Positions 1 through 5,800 of a stretch of DNA of 36,331 nucleotides are shown piece by piece. Each line of letters starts with the position of its first letter. Position 1 is the first letter of the stretch. The notes under the pieces are model-generated. The model was not told the DNA's origin and made no database searches. It was given only the letters and a program-made list of their open reading frames with translations. The DNA is from an uncultured Bacteroidales bacterium (GTDB lineage: Bacteria; Bacteroidota; Bacteroidia; Bacteroidales; Paludibacteraceae), in the NCBI GenBank assembly GCA_902769535.1, contig CACXPH010000016.1, positions 1-36,331 on the forward strand. The letters are read 5' to 3'. A program made the position numbers and the translations under genes.

Positions 1-120
1 CTTGTTGGTGATCGTCCGGACGACGTTACAACTGGTGAGGCCGATGGCAGCGCCAAGGGCTGTGAGTGCGGCAATAAGCACAGACACGATGATGCGGATA
101 ATTTTGACATTTGCTTTCAT
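1..120 (-). CDS. Smalltalk-like small protein, C-terminus cut by window edge
   Basis: Forty codons are visible from an ATG at 120 running left off the window. The peptide starts with a basic MKANVK, then one hydrophobic stretch rich in Ile, Val, Ala and Leu (about residues 8-28), then a Ser-Cys and a polar tail. This resembles the short one-helix 'smalltalk' proteins of Bacteroidales, which are named for their position and not for a known function. The Thr-Ser-Cys could also suggest a lipobox, but the spacing is loose. The start follows an A-rich leader ending AAAATTATG. A good promoter lies 142 bases upstream (262-293). The identification rests on general features, not on a firm match. Confidence 0.5.
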   Translation of the reverse strand, partial: MKANVKIIRIIVSVLIAALTALGAAIGLTSCNVVRTITNK

Positions 121-261
121 AATTTTATAGTTTTTGTTATGGTTTATTCTCATGTGAGGGATGTATTCAATCGGAGGCGTCTCGAGCGAGTTGGGGGCGC
201 GAGAGTCGTCGAGCATGGGGCGAGTTACTCCGATGAATAGCATCCCGAACGATTCCGACGA

Positions 262-293
262 CAAAAGTACTCCTATTTTGCCACACCACCAAA
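262..293 (-). promoter_or_regulatory. Bacteroidetes-type promoter for the smalltalk-like gene
   Basis: On the minus strand TTTG (293-290) is followed after exactly 20 bases by TACTTTTG (269-262). This fits the TTTG-N20-TAnnTTTG pattern used across the window. It leaves an untranslated leader of about 135 bases before the ATG at 120. Confidence 0.6.
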
Positions 294-312
294 TAGTTTG
301 CCAAATACTACC

Positions 313-342
313 AAAAAGGGGCGATTTTTTGCAATCACCCCT
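313..342 (-). terminator. Rho-independent terminator after the small-gene operon
   Basis: An imperfect hairpin pairs AGGGG-c-GATT (317-326) with AATC-a-CCCCT (333-342). On the minus strand it is followed by a run of five T. It sits seven bases past the stop of the 64-residue gene and closes the minus-strand operon that begins at 1683. Confidence 0.65.
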
Positions 343-348
343 CTTCGT

Positions 349-543
349 TTACCATGCGTAGCGCAGAAAATCACGCGCATCCGCTTCCCTGAGCCAACCT
401 TCTCTACCGCGACTCTTATAGCCTCTCAGCTTGCGCCAACAGGCCAGCAGAATACTTAGATGTTTAGCCGGAATTTTCCGGCCTGCGTAGAAATTCAACT
501 GCTCGTGAATTTGCTGAATGCTGATCTTGTTTTCTTCATTCAT
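349..543 (-). CDS. Small basic protein of unknown function (64 aa)
   Basis: I do not recognise this 64-residue protein. It is basic in the middle and C-terminal half (RKLRGYKSRGREGW) and looks helical, which would suit nucleic-acid binding, but that is inference. It is the last gene of a minus-strand run of small genes (1683 leftwards). It is separated from the gene before it by an 11-bp tandem repeat array and followed directly by a terminator. The position between a dedicated terminator and other small genes supports it as real. The ATG at 543 is preceded by GGAAAA. Confidence 0.5.
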   Translation of the reverse strand: MNEENKISIQQIHEQLNFYAGRKIPAKHLSILLACWRKLRGYKSRGREGWLREADARDFLRYAW

Positions 544-556
544 TTTTCCATACTTT

Positions 557-611
557 GTCCTTAGTAAGTCCTATCTATGTCCTATCTATGTCCTACCTAA
601 GTCCTACTTAT
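557..611. repeat. Five tandem 11-bp repeats
   Basis: Five back-to-back units of 11 bp begin at 557, 568, 579, 590 and 601. Each starts GTCCT and ends in TAT or TAA; the second and third are identical (GTCCTATCTAT). The array fills the gap between two small minus-strand genes and includes the stop codon of the upstream one (604-606). Eleven bases is close to one helical turn, so all units face the same side of the DNA, as protein-binding iterons do. Slippage-generated repeats are the simpler alternative. Confidence 0.85.
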
Positions 612-963
612 ACACATATTTCGCCCGATATTCTCCCATGATTTTGATCTGTAGTTTAGTCGGTGCAGAGATCTCTTTGGAGTACTTGTCGTATAGATAC
701 CGAATCCGGTCGCGCAACTTACTCCGCATCGCGATATCGGCTTGTATGTCCTCCATCTCGTTCTGCAGAATACTCACGCATTGATTGATAATCTTTCGCC
801 GCCTAAACATCGCCTTCTGCTTACGCGTCGCATCTTTCGGCAACTCCGGCTCTTGACGTTCCAACACAAACGTCTTCCCGTTGATCGTTCGAAACTCGAT
901 ATTTCCTATACTTCCCGATAAACTCTGTATCGGCTGATTTTCCTTAAATTCTACTCTTGCCAT
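604..963 (-). CDS. Hypothetical protein, phage/mobile-element-like N-terminus (119 aa)
   Basis: The N-terminal half reads as short beta strands around a Gly-Ser-Ile-Gly-Asn turn and a GKTFVLERQ strand (residues 15-40). This arrangement resembles small proteins found in Bacteroidales prophage-like and conjugative regions. The C-terminal half (about 45-119) is charged and helical, with many Lys, Arg, Glu and Gln. I chose the ATG at 963 because it follows the AAAATTATG leader also seen at 120, 1683 and 2018, and because a longer frame upstream would overlap the neighbouring gene almost entirely. It lies four bases after the 107-residue gene. Function unknown. Confidence 0.55.
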   Translation of the reverse strand: MARVEFKENQPIQSLSGSIGNIEFRTINGKTFVLERQEPELPKDATRKQKAMFRRRKIINQCVSILQNEMEDIQADIAMRSKLRDRIRYLYDKYSKEISAPTKLQIKIMGEYRAKYVYK

Positions 964-967
964 AATT

Positions 968-1291
968 TTACGATTTTTTAATGTAAATAACTTTCTGCCC
1001 CGTCGGATTCGCCATCTTCCAGCCGTCCGTCTCCTCCGTCGTCCCGTAAAGACGGTAGTAATCGGCGTATGAAAGGACTTCCTGTTTGGGCGCCGCACTA
1101 TTCTTTTCAATAGCCCATAAAGGATTATAATCAACAAATTCTTTTCTATTCTTTTTCTTTTCTATTCTGCAGTACACGTACTGCTGCTTTTCAGAAGAAA
1201 ACGAATTCCAAAGAATACGACATCTGCCTTTTAGTTGATCATAGTCTCTTTTCGGATTTAATAGTGCCCATAAATTATCGAATTCATACAT
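968..1291 (-). CDS. Hypothetical protein (107 aa), Trp/Tyr-rich
   Basis: A 107-residue protein unusually rich in Tyr and Trp. Notable local motifs are FVDYNPLWAIEKN (about 52-64) and YADYYRLYGTTEETDGWK (about 75-92). Similar 'NP.WAI' and 'YY..YGTT..DGW' patterns occur in small uncharacterised Bacteroidales proteins linked to mobile DNA, but I cannot name a family. There is no signal peptide. It sits four bases upstream of the 119-residue gene and is probably co-transcribed with it. The start ATG at 1291 is the first in frame. Confidence 0.55.
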   Translation of the reverse strand: MYEFDNLWALLNPKRDYDQLKGRCRILWNSFSSEKQQYVYCRIEKKKNRKEFVDYNPLWAIEKNSAAPKQEVLSYADYYRLYGTTEETDGWKMANPTGQKVIYIKKS

Positions 1292-1342
1292 AGAAGAGAA
1301 AAGAATTCTTTATTATTTTTCTTTTTACTTCTTTTTCTTTTA

Positions 1343-1465
1343 TTACCTTTCTTTTCCGAAGCTTGGTCCCTCGCAGTGGTGCGACATTTCGCGCTCCATC
1401 TTCACCTCCGGATCAACGACCCGGAAGTGAGAACGGAGGAACTCTAACGATACGTACGGAGTCAT
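1343..1465 (-). CDS. Very small protein, overlaps upstream gene by ATGA (40 aa)
   Basis: The stop of the 73-residue gene (TGA, 1464-1462) overlaps an ATG (1465-1463) that opens a 40-codon frame ending TAA at 1343. The four-base ATGA overlap is a typical sign of translational coupling. The peptide starts MTPYVSLEFL and ends EGPSFGKER, with a charged centre. No family is recognised. A gene this short could be chance; the overlap and the otherwise empty 170-bp gap are the arguments for it. Confidence 0.4.
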   Translation of the reverse strand: MTPYVSLEFLRSHFRVVDPEVKMEREMSHHCEGPSFGKER

Positions 1466-1683
1466 GACATGAATTGAATAACGGTTCGGTGTTGCACACG
1501 GATAACGTATCCGTTATACTCCAGTTCACCCGAGTAGTTTTTGGGCAAACCACGATCACGAAGAACTTTACCGATAGCGCGCTCCACCTCTGCGCGACGC
1601 GAATCCAAATCCTTCTTCAATTCATTTGCTGCCATCGTAGTGGCATGCTGTTGGTCTAAGACCGATAAATCAATTTTTGCCAT
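1462..1683 (-). CDS. Small helical protein of unknown function (73 aa)
   Basis: First gene of the small minus-strand operon. The 73 residues start MAKIDLSVLDQQ, continue as a charged amphipathic helix (about 17-45, rich in Glu, Lys, Arg and Asp) and end with a predicted strand pair (GYVIRVQHRTVIQF). The ATG at 1683 follows an AAAATTATG leader. A 14-bp perfect palindrome lies 32 bases upstream in the leader. It is translationally coupled to the 40-residue frame. I do not recognise a family; the fold outline (helix then beta hairpin) is inference from composition. Confidence 0.55.
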   Translation of the reverse strand: MAKIDLSVLDQQHATTMAANELKKDLDSRRAEVERAIGKVLRDRGLPKNYSGELEYNGYVIRVQHRTVIQFMS

Positions 1684-1714
1684 AATTTTGTTATTTTTTT
1701 GAGTTAAAAATTAT

Positions 1715-1728
1715 GGCTGGCGCCAGCC
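1715..1728. promoter_or_regulatory. 14-bp perfect palindrome in the operon leader
   Basis: GGCTGGCGCCAGCC is a perfect GC-rich palindrome in otherwise AT-rich DNA, 32-45 bases upstream of the ATG at 1683. A degenerate -7 box (TACCTTCG on the minus strand, 1756-1749) lies just upstream, so the palindrome would be in the early transcript. It could be an operator or an RNA hairpin. Confidence 0.5.
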
Positions 1729-1796
1729 TATTTTTCGGAAATCCGGTGCGAAGGTACGGGTTTTTCGGAAGGTGAGTGACCCGTTTTTTTGAGCCG

Positions 1797-2018
1797 CTAC
1801 AAGATGACCGTGCTCATGAAGCGGTAGGCTCGCCAAACAGCAATTTTGTTTGTGCGCATCCGGAGTGCCACTTCAAACTGACTCAGGCGCGGATTTTCGA
1901 GATGGAAGGCATAGATTTCCATCCATAAAGTAAATTGTGTGGGGATCATTCCCATTTGTCGTAGAATTAGGATTTCGCCGGTAGATTCCTTGGCGCAAAG
2001 ATAACTGTAATACGTCAT
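1797..2018 (-). CDS. Putative small helix-turn-helix protein, divergent from higA (73 aa)
   Basis: A 73-residue protein starting MTYYSYLCAKESTGEIL. The C-terminal part (LSQFEVALRMRTNKIAVWRAYRFM, given here as residues 45-68) has the spacing of a helix-turn-helix: a first helix, a short turn and a recognition-type helix with Lys, Trp and Arg. I placed the start at 2018 because it follows AAAATTATG and lies just after a TAACTTTG -7 box (2052-2045). The longer upstream frame would run through the divergent promoter region. It is transcribed away from the higA-like gene. DNA binding is inference. Confidence 0.55.
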   Translation of the reverse strand: MTYYSYLCAKESTGEILILRQMGMIPTQFTLWMEIYAFHLENPRLSQFEVALRMRTNKIAVWRAYRFMSTVIL

Positions 2019-2044
2019 AATTTTGCAGATCTTTAATAATTCTG

Positions 2045-2080
2045 CAAAGTTAACGTAAAGTAGTCCAATTATATTGGACT
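2045..2080 (-). promoter_or_regulatory. Promoter with overlapping 19-bp operator-like inverted repeat
   Basis: The minus-strand -7 box TAACTTTG occupies 2052-2045. There is no good TTTG at -33. Instead a perfect inverted repeat, AGTCCAAT-3 bases-ATTGGACT (2062-2080), covers that position. Promoters lacking a proper -33 box but carrying a palindrome there are often controlled by an activator or repressor. Confidence 0.55.
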
Positions 2081-2115
2081 GAAAATGAAAAATGCAAAAA
2101 AAAACACAGAAAATG

Positions 2116-2156
2116 TTCGCAAAATTTGCGAATATCAAAAATAAGTTGTATCTTTG
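2116..2156 (+). promoter_or_regulatory. higA promoter with 17-bp inverted repeat over the -33 box
   Basis: TTTG (2125-2128), 20 bases, TATCTTTG (2149-2156) forms a consensus plus-strand promoter ending 19 bases before the ATG at 2176. A perfect inverted repeat TTCGCAAA-A-TTTGCGAA (2116-2132) includes the -33 TTTG. HigA-type proteins usually repress their own promoter at such sites, so this is a strong autoregulatory operator candidate. Confidence 0.7.
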
Positions 2157-2175
2157 CAGCGCTATCAATAGAATT

Positions 2176-2487
2176 ATGGCTAAGTTTGGAAACGGAGCAT
2201 ATGCCACCCATCCGGGCGAGGTGCTCAAGGATGAATTAGAGGCTCGTAACATACCACAGCGTTCATTTGCAAGGCAAGTGAATATGTCGTACTCCGCATT
2301 AAACGAAATACTCAACGGTCGTCGTCCGTTAACAACGAATACGGCCTTGCTATTTGAGGCCGCATTGGATGTACCGGCTGACGCATTGATGTATATGCAG
2401 ACGAAATATAATCTGCAAACAGCGCGTAAGGATCACAGCGTACTATCCTGGTTGGCTAAAATTCCCCGCGTAGCAGCATTGTGGTAA
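2176..2487 (+). CDS. higA: HigA-family antitoxin / XRE-type regulator, apparently without HigB
   Basis: The 103-residue protein opens with the HigA signature ATHPGEVLKDELEARNI, followed by an XRE helix-turn-helix (SFARQVNMSYSALNEILNG, about residues 29-47) and the RRPLTTNTALLFEAALDVPADALM segment typical of the family. I chose the ATG at 2176 because the promoter's -7 box ends at 2156. Partner HigB toxin genes normally lie directly upstream on the same strand; none is here. Upstream is a divergent 73-residue gene, and downstream are a terminator and unrelated genes. It may be an orphan regulator. The family call is firm, the missing partner is observed, and any toxin link is inference. Confidence 0.85.
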   Translation: MAKFGNGAYATHPGEVLKDELEARNIPQRSFARQVNMSYSALNEILNGRRPLTTNTALLFEAALDVPADALMYMQTKYNLQTARKDHSVLSWLAKIPRVAALW

Positions 2488-2504
2488 GAATCAGGAAACA
2501 AAAT

Positions 2505-2537
2505 AATAGGGCGACTCATTACGAGCCGCCCTATTTT
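2505..2537 (+). terminator. Hairpin terminator after higA
   Basis: AATAGGGCG (2505-2513) pairs perfectly with CGCCCTATT (2527-2535), with an inner CTC/GAG pairing, followed by TTTT. It begins 18 bases after the higA stop codon. Confidence 0.75.
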
Positions 2538-2547
2538 AAGTCTGATA

Positions 2548-2579
2548 CAAAGGTACAATATTTTTTTGACATACGCAAG
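2548..2579 (-). promoter_or_regulatory. Orphan minus-strand promoter facing higA
   Basis: On the minus strand CTTG (2579-2576), 20 bases, TACCTTTG (2555-2548) matches the strong promoters of this window, including the extended box TTGCGTATGTC. No minus-strand gene follows for over 500 bases; a transcript would start near 2541, fold the higA terminator hairpin and run antisense to higA. Confidence 0.55.
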
Positions 2580-2601
2580 CAATGCCCACAAAAAAGCCCA
2601 C

Positions 2602-2635
2602 AAAAAAAGAAGCCCCTCCCGAAGGAAAGGCTTCT
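2602..2635 (-). terminator. Rho-independent terminator after the 47-aa gene
   Basis: AGAAGCC (2608-2614) pairs with GGCTTCT (2629-2635) around a stable TTCG-type loop on the minus strand, followed by seven T. It ends the transcript carrying the 1832-residue protein gene and the 47-residue gene. Confidence 0.8.
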
Positions 2636-2653
2636 GATTAGCAGTGTGAGTGA

Positions 2654-2797
2654 TTAAGGAATGATGTCACCCTTACGTCCAGGTGCATGTGCCGGATCCT
2701 CATTAGGAGGAGTTCCTCCATTAGATACAGTCAACATCACATTCGCTACGCAATAGATTGCGATCTCAGTCTTTGGTTGATTATAATTTCTTTTCAT
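2654..2797 (-). CDS. Small peptide of the 'MKKNYxxP' Bacteroidales type (47 aa)
   Basis: A 47-codon frame begins MKRNYNQPKTEIAIYCVANVM and ends in a Gly/Pro/Asn/Asp-rich tail with RKGDIIP. Many Bacteroidales encode short peptides starting MKKNYxKPxxEVVxxE followed by a hydrophobic stretch and a Gly-rich tail; their role is unknown to me. It has an AAAGGA sequence nine bases before the ATG and sits between the stop of the giant secreted-protein gene and a strong terminator, so the two are probably co-transcribed. The resemblance is by pattern only. Confidence 0.6.
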   Translation of the reverse strand: MKRNYNQPKTEIAIYCVANVMLTVSNGGTPPNEDPAHAPGRKGDIIP

Positions 2798-2816
2798 AAT
2801 TCTAATCCTTTCACTT

Positions 2817-2860
2817 AATCGTTAAACATTCATTTTCTCGTTTACTCTTATTTAACGATT
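2817..2860 (-). promoter_or_regulatory. 10-bp inverted repeat spanning the giant gene's stop codon
   Basis: AATCGTTAAA (2817-2826) and TTTAACGATT (2851-2860) are perfect reverse complements, 24 bases apart, enclosing the stop codon at 2850-2848. In the mRNA this would fold a stem between the giant gene and the 47-residue gene. It has no T run, so RNA processing, protection or attenuation are more likely than simple termination. Confidence 0.5.
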
Positions 2861-5800
2861 TGGCCGTTAGCATTGTACATCTTCTCTCCGCGGAGGATAT
2901 AGAGTTGACCATCAATCATTACCTTAACCGGAGTTTCGGAAGCGTCGAAGTTGTCAACACCTGTCGTGGTATTTGCTCCTTGTACATCGAAGGTAATTCG
3001 ACGAATACCGGGCTTCGGAGCCATTGCCGGATGAGGTTCAGTCAAATCCACATATGCGCGGTTAGCAGGAACTGTCAAATCGGTTTGACGAGCTGTTACA
3101 GCATAGAACTTTTGTCCGGAGAAGTAGTAGATATTCGGCGAATTTTGCGGAATAACAATCTGCTCGAATGTACCCTTCATACCATTGCTTTCGCCAGCAA
3201 CAGTAACCGGAGTCGCCTCGGTAGCGTAGAAATGAATGACATCTGCTGTTGCCTCGAACAAGTACGGAACACCCGGCTCCAACTCAGTCACCTCGTCAAA
3301 GACGAACTTGCCGTTAGCATCCGTTCCGGCCATCTTGTACATGGTTGCACCGGCCAAGAGCAAACCTTGCGGATAGCAAACAGTACCCAGCTCACCCGGA
3401 GCCATCCAAGAGTCATTGCGAGTGTAATCCGGCTCTTTATAGAAGTAAACATTGTCAATTGCAGCAACGCAGTTTGCGGTATTGAACGGATGGAATTTGA
3501 GCCAACGGAGATTTTGTCTATCTGCCAGAGGTACGCTTCCAATTGCTACGTCGAACGAAACCCATTCGCCTGCTACGGTGCGAGTGGTCGAAATATTTAT
3601 AGCTTGATCATTGATATTGACGGTATTTAATTGATCCGCTGCATCACACCATACATCAAAGTGGATGTAGTCCATATCAGATATATCCAAGCCCGGTTTA
3701 TCAGCATAAGTATGACCACTTAGACCATCAATATTGCCATGCCCTGCGTTTCCGTCATTGTTACCCCATACAATTACATTTGCTGACATTGTATAGAGGA
3801 TATAATCTGCTTCCATACCTACCGGAGCGCTGCCCCAGTTCGTTCTATTAAACGATGCTGCTACAGCAGGTTCGTACGCATCACTGAATACGGACAATAC
3901 CGCTATTGCATCATGGGTCGGTTGCGGCGCTGCAGCAGGACCTGACAGAGTTGAGAAGGCAACAGCAACCGGTTCTGCCTCGTGGCTTGCTTCATCATAA
4001 GCAATTAAGCTTAAGGTATATGCCGTGTTATCTGCAAGACCATTTACTACGATTGTAGCCTCTGTTCCTGACAACGCTTCTACATCAGCAACAAGTACAT
4101 CCGAGCCATTCAGTACTTTGAAATGAACGACACCGCTATCATCATTAGCTTGTGCCTTGATGGTTACAGAAGTGTAACTTGCTACGGTCGAATTCACCGT
4201 TACTGCTGTCGGAGCAGTTTCGTCTGCAGGCGGCGGCGTCGTACGGTAGAAGTATACATTATCCACAGCGATATACTCACCCGTCAGACCGCCGGCATTC
4301 CAGCGCTCTATCGCGAATTGGAAGAGTTTTGCCCAATTATGTGCGCCGAACTCAGTCAAGTCGATATCGAAGGAGTTCCATTGTTGTCCAACAAGAGTCA
4401 ATGTCTTACGAACTTCAGGGCCTCCTGTGGTAATCGGGCGGATAGTAAGCGTACCGGAACCGGATGAGAAGATATCAATATGCAACTTCTCCATCAAAGC
4501 AACCGATATTTCTGCGAACTGCCATCCAATCATTCCGTCTGCTGCAAGATTATAGTGCAGATAGGTATTTCCATCCACATTGCCTTCTTCCAGAGCAGGC
4601 CAACTCCACCAAGGTTCGTTGTAACTATTCAAACTTGCGGGAGCAAAAGCATACGTATTGCTATACAGGCTCTTTACCTGATCTGCCGGCAATGTCGGAA
4701 CAGGAGCAGCGGTAGTCGGTACCAACGAGTGTGCTTCAGTTGTGAAGTTAACCTCAGCATAGTTGTCAGAGGTATTGCCTGCGGCATCTCTTGCCTTGAT
4801 AGTAAATGTATATTCTGTTGCTGCCGTCAAACCATCAACGGTTATCTTGCCTTCAGATGGAACAAACTCATTATCCAACTCAACAATGTAATATGCTACA
4901 ACACCCTTGTCGTCTGTTGCAGCCACATTGATAATAGCGCTATGCCAAGTTTTGCTGTCTAATGAAGCAGCGCCCATAACAGGTTTGGTCTCATCACCAA
5001 CCGGAGTTACTAAGATATGTGTACTTGCATTATTTACACCATCGCCAACCGTCACTGTGAAATCATACTCTGTACCGGTGGTCAAACCTGTTACGTCTTG
5101 CGTGAACTCTTCGCCGCTCGCGTGGTTAGATATAATAGGTTCTGCGCCTGCACGTGCAATAGTGTAAGTTAACATGCCTTCCCAGTTATCGGTAGCCTGG
5201 ATCTTCAGACGAACGCTGCTCTCGTTCAGAACCTCAGCCTCAGCTTTCGTGAATGCCGGAGCTTCTGCATCGGAGCAAGTAGCATTCCAATCAATATTGT
5301 GACGTTTCGAGGCATTCATACCAAATAGATGTAGTCTTCCCTCACTATTGTTATCCTCATAAATCAACTCACCCAGAGAAGTATTGAACGCAATATTATT
5401 TCCCCAAACATAGATATCATCAATCGTCTTTCCTTCTGCAAGGCTGAATTCCATCTTTGCCATACCATAGCCTGCATCATTGAAACTCCAACGGCCATTC
5501 TTTTTCGAGAACGGAACATCACCACCGGATTTTTTATCAGGATTTCCTGTATCCGGATCTGTGTAATCAATATCAGTGCTTACATTGTTAACCATATAGT
5601 TGGCATTGTTCAAAGCCAAAAGCGGAGCCTCAGCAGAACCCTCATACTTAATTTGATACATACCGCCTCCGATAGAACCGATGGTCATATACAGTTTCTT
5701 ACCGACTGCAGCGCCACCTGTTGCCAGTACTTCATAGTGACAATAGGTATTGCGGATATAGTCGAAGTTAGCAACCAAATTAGTAATCTCGCTAATATTA

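Noticed and set aside
518-784. An 88-codon hydrophobic plus-strand frame over the 11-bp repeats
   Set aside because: Its SYLYTY-type repeats are just the translation of the DNA repeat, and it overlaps the 119-residue gene antisense.
1756-1784. Possible terminator ACGGGT...ACCCGT followed by T run on the plus strand
   Set aside because: Six-base stem with a long loop and no plus-strand gene upstream.
2176-2487. Complete HigBA toxin-antitoxin module
   Set aside because: No HigB-like RelE-fold gene is found upstream or downstream on either strand, so only the HigA-like part is called.
2860-3630. A 256-codon plus-strand frame opposite the giant secreted protein
   Set aside because: Shadow frame without motifs; the other strand has a signal peptide and repeated modules.
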